Of a stretch of DNA of 33,892 nucleotides, positions 16,728-24,908 are shown piece after piece. The notes beneath the pieces are model-generated. The model saw nothing but the letters and a program-made list of their open reading frames with translations, did not search any database and was not told where the DNA came from. Location of the stretch: the NCBI GenBank assembly GCA_022703445.1, contig JAKLDR010000044.1, positions 1-33,892 of the forward strand, in the 5' to 3' direction. Origin of the DNA: Planctomycetota bacterium. GTDB taxonomy: Bacteria > Planctomycetota > SZUA-567 > JAKLDR01. A program made the position numbers and the translations under genes. Positions within the stretch are counted from its first letter, which is position 1. Each line of letters begins with the position of its first letter.

Positions 16728-17804
16728 GTGGCCAGTCAGGTCTTCTTCACACCGGTGGATGGCGCGGGACAGGTGGCCCCGGGGGCCATCCGGAGGATAT
16801 TCGACGCCGCCGGGCTGGCCGGGTGCTTCCGCCCACGCGACATGGTGGCCCTCAAGCTCCATTTCGGCGAGACCGGCAGCCGCAACATCTGGCGCCCGCA
16901 GCAGGCCCGCGAAGTGGTCATGGCCGTCCGCGAGCGCGGCGGCCTCCCCTTCCTCACCGACGCCAACGTGCTCTACAAGTCCAAGCGCCACAACGCCGTC
17001 GAGCACCTGGAGGTGGCCGCCGCCAACGGCTTCAGCTTCGAGACGGCCGGCGCACCGCTGATCATCGCCGACGGCCTGCGCGGGGACAACTCGGTGGAAC
17101 TGCCCATCCCCGGCGGCCGGCACTACAGCCGGGCCAGGATCGCCGCCGAGATCGCGCGGGCTGATGCCATCATCTCTCTGACTCACGTCACCGGCCACAT
17201 GCTCTTCGGCCTGGGCGCGGCCATCAAGAACCTGGCCATGGGATCCGGTTCGGCGGCCGGGAAGCAGATGATGCACGCGCTGTACCGGCCGTCCGTCGAC
17301 GAGGCCAAGTGCACCGCGTGCGGGGCCTGCGCCAGGCACTGCCCCACCGCCGCGTTCTCCGTGCCGAAGGGCTCCAAGGCCAGGCTGGACGCCTCCCGCT
17401 GCATCGGCTGCGGGGAATGCGCCGCGCACTGCCCGAGCGGTGCCATACCCATCAACTGGGGCGACTCCCGCGGACTGCAGGAGCGCACGGTGGAGTTCGC
17501 CGCAGCCATGCTCGCGGCCAAGCCTGGACGCCACGGCTTCATCAGCCTGCTGACCTCCGTGACCCCCAACTGCGACTGCATGCGCGACCCGGGCAAGCCG
17601 TTCGTGCCGGATATCGGCATCCTGGCATCCATGGACCCGGTGGCCATCGATCAGGCCTCCCTGGACCTCGTCCAGCGGGCCTCCGCCTCGCCCGGTGCCA
17701 TGCGCCTGGCGGACGCCGCACCCGGGACGGAGATCGGCGTGGCCAACGAACTGGCCGAGCGCATGGGCCTGGGTTCGCGTCAATACGAGCTTGTGGAGGT
17801 CTAG
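16728..17804 (+). CDS. DUF362-family protein with two [4Fe-4S] ferredoxin motifs
   Basis: A 358-residue DUF362 protein. The N-terminal domain carries the family pattern (MVALKLHFGETGSRNIWRPQ, LPFLTDANVLYKSKRHN, and later HVTGHMLFGLGAAIKNLAMG). At about residues 195-245 there are two complete bacterial ferredoxin clusters: CTACGACARHC followed by P, and CIGCGECAAHC followed by P. The C-terminal part returns to DUF362 sequence (FISLLTSVTPNCDCM, DIGILASMDPVAIDQASLDL). The protein is cytoplasmic and probably an electron-transfer or FeS-handling protein; the reaction is unknown. GTG 16728 is the start because a near-perfect AGGAGGT lies eight bases upstream. It is followed after three bases by the proline-rich gene. 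Confidence 0.9.
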   Translation: MASQVFFTPVDGAGQVAPGAIRRIFDAAGLAGCFRPRDMVALKLHFGETGSRNIWRPQQAREVVMAVRERGGLPFLTDANVLYKSKRHNAVEHLEVAAANGFSFETAGAPLIIADGLRGDNSVELPIPGGRHYSRARIAAEIARADAIISLTHVTGHMLFGLGAAIKNLAMGSGSAAGKQMMHALYRPSVDEAKCTACGACARHCPTAAFSVPKGSKARLDASRCIGCGECAAHCPSGAIPINWGDSRGLQERTVEFAAAMLAAKPGRHGFISLLTSVTPNCDCMRDPGKPFVPDIGILASMDPVAIDQASLDLVQRASASPGAMRLADAAPGTEIGVANELAERMGLGSRQYELVEV

Positions 17805-17807
17805 AAC

Positions 17808-19382
17808 TTGCCTGACGATTTCGACTTTCTGCCGCTCGAATCCGATGGCTCCACGCCTGCGCCGGAAGCCGCCGGCGACAAGCAGTCCGGTCAGAACCAG
17901 GCCCGCCCGCCTGCGGGCAAACCCGTTCCGGGCCAAGACGCCAACGAGTCCGACGACGACGCCCTGCTGCCCAAGTCGATCCTCGAACTGATGCCCCCGG
18001 TCCCGAAGCAGGCGCCGGCGTCCAGGCCGCCCGCGGCCAAGGCGCCGGCGCCTCCCCCGCCCTCTCCCACCCCTCCGGCCGGAGGCCCGCCCCCGACGGA
18101 CCAGGACGCGACGGAGGAGATGCTCCTGGTGGTCCCGGACGGCGCGGAGGCATCCAAGATCCTGGAGGATCTCTTCCCCGACACGTTCAACGCACCGGCC
18201 GCGCCAAAGGTCCCCGAGGCGGACGCCGCGCCGGCCGCCGACCAGGCAGAGCCATTGCCGCCGACGCCCAAGGGCCAGGGGCTGGACCTCGACCCCAGGC
18301 TGCTTGACCTGATCCCCGACTCCGGACCGGAATTGGCGCTCGAGCCGGACACGAGACAGTTGCCGCCGCTGCCGGCGGCCCCTCCGGCTGAGCAGCAAGC
18401 CCCCGCCGTTGTTCCCGAGCCGGCCGCCGCCGTCCAGGAGCCGACCGCGCCTCCTGCGACCGATGCCGCACCGGTCGCCGAGCCGCCCGCGCCAGCCGAG
18501 ATCCAGGCCCCGGAGGGTAGCCCCGCGCCTGCCTCGCCCCGCAAGGGGTTCCTCAGTCGCATGTTTGGCAAGCTGACCGGCGCCCTGACTCCTGAGAAGC
18601 CTGCCGCGCCCGCACCAGAGGCGGTCGCGGAAGCCCCCAGCGCCCCCCTGCCGGCCCCGGCTAGCCAGGCACCGGCGGAGGACGCCCCTCCGGAGCCTCC
18701 CGCGGAACTGCCAATGCCGGAACCCACCGCACAGGCCCCGGAACCGCCCCCGGAGCCGGCTCCTGAGGAACCGGCCACCGACATCATCCCCGTGAAGGCC
18801 CTGACCGACTCCGGCCTTATCGCCGGCCCGGAGGCGGAGGCGGCCACCATCCTCCCGGACGCCGACCAACTCGAGCCAATCACACGGGCCATGCCCGCTG
18901 CGGATGCGCCGTCCACCACGCCTCCCGAGCCGATGCTCGAGCCCGACACCCGCGCCATGGACACTCCCGTGGACCTGCCCGCCGCCGGCCTGCTGCCCCC
19001 TTCCACCGGGATCGTCGCCCTGCCGGAGGTGGCGGCGCTCTCCGCACCTGGCCCGGCCAGGCCCAGCGCCGCCGAATCCCGCGACATGGACCGCATGGCA
19101 CATTGGTGCCGGGCGCTCGAGACCCGAATCGAGTCATTGTCCCGCGAGAAGGACGCGTTGACCGCGGACAACGAGCGCCTCAAGAAGAAGGTCTCCGACC
19201 TGATCGCCATCATCAAGGGCATCGAGCAGGCCTACCTGCTCGGCCGTTTGAGGCGCGGGCAGCCCCTGCGCGGCGACCTCTTGCCGCCGACCCCGCCGCC
19301 CGCTCCCGCCCAGACCGCCCAGCCGGCCGCCTGGCACGAACGGGACACCACCCGGCTGGACGACCGTGCCCTGCGGAGCTGA
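17808..19382 (+). CDS. Proline/alanine/glutamate-rich protein with C-terminal coiled coil
   Basis: A 524-residue, acidic and largely disordered protein. Residues 1-420 are Pro/Ala/Glu-rich with islands of conserved-looking sequence: DALLPKSILELMPP (51-64), SKILEDLFPDTF (116-127), RLLDLIPDSG (164-173) and a short amphipathic basic patch PRKGFLSRMFGKLTG (244-258). The hexapeptide LEPDTR or LEPITR recurs three times (178-183, 355-360, 377-382). Residues 424-482 form a coiled coil (RALETRIESLSREKDALTAD and onward) and the tail is again proline-rich. No signal peptide or membrane segment is seen. The start is TTG 17808, with GGAGG at 17795-17799. It is three bases downstream of the DUF362 gene and so likely co-transcribed. 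The layout resembles a scaffold with docking motifs; I do not recognise the family. Confidence 0.75.
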   Translation: MPDDFDFLPLESDGSTPAPEAAGDKQSGQNQARPPAGKPVPGQDANESDDDALLPKSILELMPPVPKQAPASRPPAAKAPAPPPPSPTPPAGGPPPTDQDATEEMLLVVPDGAEASKILEDLFPDTFNAPAAPKVPEADAAPAADQAEPLPPTPKGQGLDLDPRLLDLIPDSGPELALEPDTRQLPPLPAAPPAEQQAPAVVPEPAAAVQEPTAPPATDAAPVAEPPAPAEIQAPEGSPAPASPRKGFLSRMFGKLTGALTPEKPAAPAPEAVAEAPSAPLPAPASQAPAEDAPPEPPAELPMPEPTAQAPEPPPEPAPEEPATDIIPVKALTDSGLIAGPEAEAATILPDADQLEPITRAMPAADAPSTTPPEPMLEPDTRAMDTPVDLPAAGLLPPSTGIVALPEVAALSAPGPARPSAAESRDMDRMAHWCRALETRIESLSREKDALTADNERLKKKVSDLIAIIKGIEQAYLLGRLRRGQPLRGDLLPPTPPPAPAQTAQPAAWHERDTTRLDDRALRS

Positions 19383-19424
19383 GCTCCGGCAGACGGACAG
19401 GCCGATCTTCACAGGAGAACCAAG

Positions 19425-20624
19425 GTGATCAAGAACAAGCTGCGCATCGGGGTGATCGGGGCGGGCGGACGCGGGACGCTGGCCGGGCACTGGGCGAAGT
19501 CCGACCGGGCGACGCTGGTGGCCGCCGTCGATCACCGCCCCGAAGGCTTCGGCGACCTGGCCAAGGCCGCCGGTCGCGACGACTTCGACCGGCTCGACGA
19601 TTACCGCCGGCTGCTCGAGCGCAAGGACGTCGACGCCGTGGCGATCTGCTCTCCGGACTGGTTCCACGAGGAGCACGCCATCGCGGCGCTCTCCGCCGGC
19701 AAGCACGTCTTCCTCGAGAAGCCCATGGCCATCACCATCCGGGGCTGCGACCGGATCCTGGCGGCGGCCAAGCGCGCCCGGCGGAAGCTCTACGTCGGCC
19801 ACAACATGCGCCACATGAACTTCACCCGCACGATGAAGGAGATCGTCGACAGCGGAGCCATCGGCGAGCTCAAGAGCGCCTGGGTCCGGCACTTCATCAG
19901 CTACGGCGGGCGCTACTACTTCCACGACTGGCACGCCGAGTCAAAGAAGTCGACCAGCCTTCTGCTCCAGAAGGGCGCCCACGACATCGACATCGTCCAC
20001 TGGATCGCCGGGAGCTTCTCCCGCAGGGTGGCGGGGATGGGCGCGCTGTCCCACTTCGGCGGCGACGAGCCCGACAGCCTGCTCTGCAGCAAGTGCGACC
20101 GGCGCGGCAACTGCCCGGACGACAACAGCGCGCTCGAGTGGGACCGGCCCGACCGGCACCTCTGTTGCTTCCGGAAGGCCGTGGACGTCCTCGACAACCA
20201 GATGATCATGATGCAGCTGGATAACGGCGTTCAGGCCTGCTACCTCCAGAACCACTTCGCGCCGGAGGCCTGGCGGAACTACACCTTCATCGGCACCGAG
20301 GGGCGGATCGAGAACGTCCAGACCCCCGGCGACCGCGCCGGCGAGAAGACCATCGTGCTGCGCACCCGCGGCTCGGGCTCCTGGCGCGAGTACTCCGACC
20401 GGGTCTACGACGTCAAGCCCGCCGGCACCGACGGCCACGGCGGAGCCGATGCCCGGATCACCAGGGACTTCGTCGAGTTCATCCTCGACGGCAAGGAGCC
20501 GGTCAGCTCCGCGGTCGCCGCGCGCTACGCGGTGGCCGTCGGCTGCCTCGGCGCCGAAAGCATCGCCGCCGGCGGAGTGCCCAAGAACGTGCCGAAGGTG
20601 GCCAAGGGGCTGGCGGGGCTCTGA
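19425..20624 (+). CDS. Gfo/Idh/MocA-family NAD(P)-dependent oxidoreductase
   Basis: A 399-residue sugar-type dehydrogenase. The Rossmann domain begins RIGVIGAGGRGTLAGHW (GxGxxG), with AVAICSPDWFHEEHAIAALS and the conserved EKPMAITIRGCDRI carrying the Glu-Lys-Pro motif. In the C-terminal catalytic domain, QKGAHDIDIVHWIAG carries the conserved His-Asp pair. A cysteine-rich insert at about residues 222-246 (LLCSKCDRRGNCPDD and HLCCFRK) looks like a metal-binding knot, and similar inserts occur in some members of this superfamily. The start is GTG 19425, with AGGAGA at 19413-19418. It lies nine bases before the acyl-carrier-like gene and, with manA, is likely part of a sugar-metabolism operon. 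The substrate is not predictable from sequence. Confidence 0.9.
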   Translation: MIKNKLRIGVIGAGGRGTLAGHWAKSDRATLVAAVDHRPEGFGDLAKAAGRDDFDRLDDYRRLLERKDVDAVAICSPDWFHEEHAIAALSAGKHVFLEKPMAITIRGCDRILAAAKRARRKLYVGHNMRHMNFTRTMKEIVDSGAIGELKSAWVRHFISYGGRYYFHDWHAESKKSTSLLLQKGAHDIDIVHWIAGSFSRRVAGMGALSHFGGDEPDSLLCSKCDRRGNCPDDNSALEWDRPDRHLCCFRKAVDVLDNQMIMMQLDNGVQACYLQNHFAPEAWRNYTFIGTEGRIENVQTPGDRAGEKTIVLRTRGSGSWREYSDRVYDVKPAGTDGHGGADARITRDFVEFILDGKEPVSSAVAARYAVAVGCLGAESIAAGGVPKNVPKVAKGLAGL

Positions 20625-20633
20625 GGTCCATCC

Positions 20634-20906
20634 ATGGGACTCGATATCGCCGAATTCGTCATGGATGTCGAAGACGAGTTCGACATCGAGATCCCCGACG
20701 ACTTGCAGAAGATCAGCACTGTTGGCGACTTCGTCGACTGGCTGTGCAAGCATCTCAATGAGAGGAAGCCAGCTGTTGACGGGATGTCTTGGAGCAGGGA
20801 GTCGGTCAGGCCCAGAGTCATCCGGGTGGTTGCCAAACACACCCCCGTGCCGGCGGACAGAATCAGTGACGAGATGCGCTTTGTGCAGGACCTTGAACTG
20901 GACTGA
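20634..20906 (+). CDS. Acyl-carrier-like protein with halves in permuted order, lacking the phosphopantetheine serine
   Basis: A 90-residue protein. Residues 1-43 ([20 protein letters not shown], then [20 protein letters not shown]) align with the second half of an acyl carrier protein, beginning exactly at the DSLD motif, with MGLD in place of DSLD, so the phosphopantetheine serine is Gly2. Residues 57-90 ([20 protein letters not shown], then [14 protein letters not shown]) align with the first half of an ACP and stop at the aspartate that would precede the serine. The frame is intact with no DSL motif in any nearby frame, so a frameshift is unlikely. It lies between the Gfo/Idh and manA genes (nine- and eight-base gaps). 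It may bind an acyl-carrier partner, or act non-enzymatically; it cannot be pantetheinylated at the usual residue. The function is unknown. Confidence 0.85.
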   Translation: MGLDIAEFVMDVEDEFDIEIPDDLQKISTVGDFVDWLCKHLNERKPAVDGMSWSRESVRPRVIRVVAKHTPVPADRISDEMRFVQDLELD

Positions 20907-20914
20907 GGCCACTC

Positions 20915-21919
20915 ATGGATAGGCTCTACCCACTTACTATGTCCCCATTCCTCCGCACCCAGGTGTGGGGCGGGGATCACCTCGCCGCCTACGGCAAGGC
21001 GGTCAAGGCCGGCGACAAGGTCGGCGAGAGCTGGGAAGTCTCCGGCCACCGCGACGGCCTCAGCAGGGTGGCCTCGGGTCCGCTCGCCGGGAAGACGCTA
21101 CCGGAGCTCGTCGCCGAATTCGGCGCGGACCTCGTCGGCACGGGCGTGCCGACCGACCGGCCTTTCCCGCTCCTCATCAAGCTCATCGACGCCGCCGAGC
21201 AGCTCTCCGTCCAGGTGCACCCCTCGGACGAGTACTGCGCGGCGCACCGGCTGGCCGATCCCGGCAAGCCCGAGGCCTGGTACATCCTGGAGGCCGCGCC
21301 CGGCGCCCGGATCTGGAAGGGGCTGCTTCCCGGCACGACCCCCGAGAAGTTCGAGGCGCTGCTCGCCGCCGGGCGGCTCCAGGAGTGTCTCCGCTCCTTC
21401 CCGGCTGCGGCCGGCGACTGCATCGACCTGCCCGCTGGTGTCATCCACGCCATCGGCGCCGGGATCCTGATGGCCGAGGTCCAGCAGACCTCCGACCTCA
21501 CCTACCGGGTCTTCGACTGGAACCGCCTGGGCCTCGACGGCAAGCCGCGGCAGCTCCACGTCCGCGAGGCGCTTGAGACCATCGACTTCGCCTCGCTCGG
21601 CGGCTCCGACTTCGGCGACAAGGTCAGTCCTCGCACCGGGCCGCTCCCCGGCGGCGGACGCCGGCTGTCGCTCGTCGCCAATGACAAGTTCGAGATGGAG
21701 GTCCTGGAGCTCTCCGGCGCACACGAGATTCCCGGCGACGCCTCGCGCTTCACCTGCGTCCTGGTGATCGACGGCTCGGCCCGTTTCGGGTCAGCCGTGG
21801 ACAGCCAAGCGGCATCCAGGGGAACCAGCCTGCTGCTGCCCGCGTCGCTCGGGTCCATCCGGGCAGTTCCGGAACGGAACTGCCGGCTGCTGGTGGCCCG
21901 GCCTTCAGGGAGGAGATGA
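20915..21919 (+). CDS. manA: Mannose-6-phosphate isomerase, type I (cupin)
   Basis: A 334-residue class I phosphomannose isomerase, interconverting fructose-6-phosphate and mannose-6-phosphate. This feeds GDP-mannose and so envelope polysaccharides, or returns mannose to glycolysis. Zinc-ligand and active-site motifs are present: LSVQVHPSDEY (Gln and His), GKPEAWYILEA (Glu) and LPAGVIHAIGAGILMAEVQQ (second His and the family signature). The opening LTMSPFLRTQVWGG is also typical. Its length is that of the shorter Bacillus-type enzymes. The start is ATG 20915, only eight bases past the preceding stop with a weak GAGG. It is followed after six bases by the transglutaminase gene, so it sits mid-operon. 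Confidence 0.9.
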   Translation: MDRLYPLTMSPFLRTQVWGGDHLAAYGKAVKAGDKVGESWEVSGHRDGLSRVASGPLAGKTLPELVAEFGADLVGTGVPTDRPFPLLIKLIDAAEQLSVQVHPSDEYCAAHRLADPGKPEAWYILEAAPGARIWKGLLPGTTPEKFEALLAAGRLQECLRSFPAAAGDCIDLPAGVIHAIGAGILMAEVQQTSDLTYRVFDWNRLGLDGKPRQLHVREALETIDFASLGGSDFGDKVSPRTGPLPGGGRRLSLVANDKFEMEVLELSGAHEIPGDASRFTCVLVIDGSARFGSAVDSQAASRGTSLLLPASLGSIRAVPERNCRLLVARPSGRR

Positions 21920-21925
21920 CGCGCC

Positions 21926-23323
21926 ATGCTTGACCTGGCCCTGGCCACCCTGCTCCTGGCTGCCCCGCCCTCCCCCGCCCCGGTCGATGAGAGCCACTTC
22001 CTGATCAGCTTCCGCGGCCAGACCATCGGCAAGGCCGAGCGCAGGCTGTCCAGCACCGGAGAAGGCGACGCCGCCCGCATCACGCTGGCCGTAGAGGAGA
22101 ACTACCGGTTCTCGACCGGCGACCGCCCGTCCAGCCAGTTCTCCATGGCCCGCCGCGCGGAGATGCTGCCCGACTGGACGCCCGTGGCCATGGCCGAGAA
22201 ATCCGATGAATCCGGAGCCGGCGGGGAAGTCGCCGTCCGCTTCGGCGCCGGCCGGGCGGTGTTCCAGCTCCCCGGGGGCAAAGAGAAGACCGTCGAGTTC
22301 CGGGGCGCAGCGGTCGCGGAAATGAGCGGAGAGGCCCTGCTCGCCCGCGGACTGCTCAAGACCGGCGGCCAGCTCTCCGCGGTCGTCCCCGACCTGGCCC
22401 GCGCGGCGCTGGTCCCCCAGCAGGCCGAGGTTCTCGGCGAGAAACGCGTGGAGGGCCGCGCCGGGAAGCTCTTCCTGGTCCAGGTCAAGGACGCGACCGG
22501 GCGGGTGGCCTGGGACCTTCTGGTCGACGAGGCCGGCCGCCTGCTGGAGAGTTCGACCGGGGAGATGCTGCGCACCCGGGTCGAACGCTCCCGTGCAGTG
22601 CTCCCAGACGCCCCGGCCGCGCTGGCCGCCGGTGCGGTGCCCCTGGAAGGCGCCCCGGAAAAGCCCTGGAAGCTGGACCGGCTGGTCGTGGAGCTGACGC
22701 TCGGCGACGTCGAGAAGACCCCGGTCGTCCCGGAAGCCGGCGGCCAGACGGTGGCGGTCTCCGGCCGCAAGGTCACCGTTGCCGTCTCGGCACGGCGCCC
22801 GGACGGCCGCATCCCGGAGGAGCCGCTCTCCCCCGCCCAGCGCAGCCGTTGGCTGGAGCCCGAGGCTGAGCCCGACTGGAAGGATCCGAAGGTCCGGAAC
22901 CTCGCAGCCTCCATCGTCAAGGACGAGGCCAGCCAGCTCCGCAGGGGCTACCTCGTCGGCCGGTGGGTATACCGCAACCTGGACAAGAACCTCGGCGGCC
23001 CGCCCGAGGCCTCGGCGGTGCAGGCCCTGGCCGCCCTAGCCGGCGACTGCTCCGAGCACGCCGCGCTTTTCGCGGCCCTGGCCCGCGCGGCGGGGCTCCC
23101 CGCGCGCACCGCCTGGGGGCTGGTGCTCAATGAGGGGGCCCTGCGCTTCCACGTCTGGTCGGAGTTCCACGCCGGGGACCGCTGGATCCCGGTGGACACG
23201 GCCCTGGGACGCTATGGCCTCCCGGCCTGCTACATAGTCATGGGCCATGACCGCGACGAGGCCGGGGTCAGGCTCTTCAGGCTCTACGCCGCCAGCCGCG
23301 CCAGGACGGTGGAAAGCCGCTGA
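21926..23323 (+). CDS. Exported transglutaminase-like protein
   Basis: A 465-residue protein. A short hydrophobic N-terminus (LDLALATLLLAAPP) suggests export. Residues 20-300 form a beta-rich, non-catalytic region. Residues about 330-450 are a transglutaminase/cysteine-protease-like domain with a complete triad: Cys375 in AGDCSEHAALFAALARAAG, His409 in RFHVWSEFH and Asp424 in WIPVDTALGRYG. Prokaryotic members of this family commonly act as proteases or amide-cleaving enzymes rather than crosslinkers; the substrate is unknown. The start ATG 21926 follows GGAGGAGA. It ends the likely operon with manA, the acyl-carrier-like gene and the oxidoreductase, and a new promoter follows. Confidence 0.88.
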   Translation: MLDLALATLLLAAPPSPAPVDESHFLISFRGQTIGKAERRLSSTGEGDAARITLAVEENYRFSTGDRPSSQFSMARRAEMLPDWTPVAMAEKSDESGAGGEVAVRFGAGRAVFQLPGGKEKTVEFRGAAVAEMSGEALLARGLLKTGGQLSAVVPDLARAALVPQQAEVLGEKRVEGRAGKLFLVQVKDATGRVAWDLLVDEAGRLLESSTGEMLRTRVERSRAVLPDAPAALAAGAVPLEGAPEKPWKLDRLVVELTLGDVEKTPVVPEAGGQTVAVSGRKVTVAVSARRPDGRIPEEPLSPAQRSRWLEPEAEPDWKDPKVRNLAASIVKDEASQLRRGYLVGRWVYRNLDKNLGGPPEASAVQALAALAGDCSEHAALFAALARAAGLPARTAWGLVLNEGALRFHVWSEFHAGDRWIPVDTALGRYGLPACYIVMGHDRDEAGVRLFRLYAASRARTVESR

Positions 23324-23394
23324 CCGCCGGCCGTCAGTCCCACGCCCTTGCCTGACCGCCACCGGGCCACCCCGCTGATTTCCCGCCGCTGGTC

Positions 23395-23423
23395 TTGACT
23401 CCGACGCCTGCCGAGGCTAACAT
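23395..23423 (+). promoter_or_regulatory. Promoter for the O-antigen ligase-family gene
   Basis: TTGACT (23395-23400) and TAACAT (23418-23423) are 17 bases apart in the 166-base gap after the transglutaminase gene. The leader to GTG 23490 is about 60 bases. Confidence 0.6.
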
Positions 23424-23489
23424 GGCCTCCTCAGCGCCCCAGGCTGAGAAGGCCGCCGTGAGGGGGACACGGCCGCCAGGAGCCGCGCA

Positions 23490-24878
23490 GTGCCCAACAT
23501 GACGTTAACCCTGGTTGCGGTCCTGGCGATCGGCGCCGCCCTCTTCTCCTTCCTCCGTCCGAAGACAGCCTTCCTCCTGGTGGTCTTCAGCACCCCCTTC
23601 ATGCTGGGCGTCAAGGGCAACCCACTGCTCATGCGGTTGGGCGTGGCGGAGTTGGTCTTCACCCTGTTCCTGACGGCCTGGCTGGCCCGCCTGGTGATGA
23701 TCCGCGGCAAGAGCCGCAACCTCAACACCGTCCACTTCCTGTGCATCCTCTTCATGGGCGTCGTGCTGCTGTCGCTGGTGGGCATCCAGGAGGCCTTCAA
23801 GAGCGCCCTGATCGAAACCGTCGTGCTCGGCTACCTGGTCTTCTTCTGCATCATGGCCGACCAGGTGATCGACAACGACGATGACCTGCGCCGCGTCCTG
23901 GACGCCTGGATGCTGGGCGCTGCGGTGATTGCGATCATCGGCATGATCGACGTGGCGGGGGTGCTCACCAGGGGCGCGCCCATACTCTTCCCCTCCAAGG
24001 ACCCGCACCGGGTCATGGCCACCTTCCGCCGCCCCCCGCAGCTGGCGGTCTATGCACTGGCCACCTTCTTCATGGCCATAGCCTACTCCACCATGGGCGG
24101 CATGACCGCGCGCAAGCGCTGGCTGCTGCGCCTGCTGGCCATGGTCATGGTCATACTGATCATCTTCACCTCGCGGCGCTCGGTGCTGGTCGCGCTGGTG
24201 GTCGGCATGGGGCTGGTGATCATCATGCGCACCCCGCGCTTCAGCCGGGCGCTGGTCTTCGCGCTGCTCTTCATGGCCGCGCTCAGCGCCGCACACGAGA
24301 TGGTCAAGACTTCTCCGGCGCTGACCGACTTCTTCGGCCACCGGCTCCGGATCCTCGTCTCGGGCGACGCCCTCGACCACCCGTTCCTGCGCGCCAACGT
24401 CGAGGACGCCATGAACGCCTTCTCAGAGCACCCGCTGCTGGGGATAGGCTACGGCACCTTCAGCGAATCGGAGTACGCCAGCACCGGCAACGAGGTGCAC
24501 AGCACGGTCCTGCGCGTCCTCGGCGAGTGCGGGTTGGCGGGCTTCATCGTCTACCTGGTGCTGACCGTCTGCATCTTCGTGCTGGCCTACCGCAACATTC
24601 GCCTGGCGGACCAGTCGCCATGGCAGGACTTCGCCAGGATGGTCCTGCCGGCGCTCTTCGCCCTGCACGTCAGCTACCTCTACAACCGCTGCTTCCGGGA
24701 CCGCACCTACTGGCTGATCATCGCCCTGGTGATAGCCCTCCACCGCCTGCTGGTCGTGCATGCCAAGCGCCGGGCAGCCGCGGCCCAGGCCGGGCGCAGC
24801 CAGCCCCCGCCGGCATTCACCGGCCGGGCCACCATGACCGGGCTGCTCGGCAATGCCCCGCCTTCGACACGAACCTAG
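23490..24878 (+). CDS. O-antigen ligase / Wzy polymerase-family membrane protein
   Basis: A 462-residue inner-membrane protein with about ten to twelve hydrophobic helices. The family signature lies in the large loop and after it: FSEHPLLGIGYGTFSESEY and NEVHSTVLRVLGECGLAGF, containing the conserved His and the GExGL-type motif of the Wzy_C/O-antigen ligase family. Such proteins join or polymerise undecaprenyl-linked glycans at the periplasmic face. The C-terminal 50 residues are cytoplasmic-looking and basic/proline-rich. The start is GTG 23490, eight bases after AGGAG, rather than the ATG nine bases further on. It follows a dedicated promoter and precedes a metallophosphoesterase by 30 bases. 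Confidence 0.85.
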   Translation: MPNMTLTLVAVLAIGAALFSFLRPKTAFLLVVFSTPFMLGVKGNPLLMRLGVAELVFTLFLTAWLARLVMIRGKSRNLNTVHFLCILFMGVVLLSLVGIQEAFKSALIETVVLGYLVFFCIMADQVIDNDDDLRRVLDAWMLGAAVIAIIGMIDVAGVLTRGAPILFPSKDPHRVMATFRRPPQLAVYALATFFMAIAYSTMGGMTARKRWLLRLLAMVMVILIIFTSRRSVLVALVVGMGLVIIMRTPRFSRALVFALLFMAALSAAHEMVKTSPALTDFFGHRLRILVSGDALDHPFLRANVEDAMNAFSEHPLLGIGYGTFSESEYASTGNEVHSTVLRVLGECGLAGFIVYLVLTVCIFVLAYRNIRLADQSPWQDFARMVLPALFALHVSYLYNRCFRDRTYWLIIALVIALHRLLVVHAKRRAAAAQAGRSQPPPAFTGRATMTGLLGNAPPSTRT

Positions 24879-24908
24879 CAGCCTCACCGGTACGCCGGCC
24901 CCGACACG

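Noticed and set aside
16524..19103. Open minus-strand frame of 859 codons
   Set aside because: It lies opposite the DUF362 and proline-rich genes, is Gly/Arg-rich and low-complexity, and has no ribosome site. The plus-strand genes have ferredoxin motifs and good starts.
20880..20960. Possible frameshift hiding the missing ACP serine
   Set aside because: All three frames after the stop at 20904-20906 were read and none gives a DSLD-like continuation. The gene start is equally clean.
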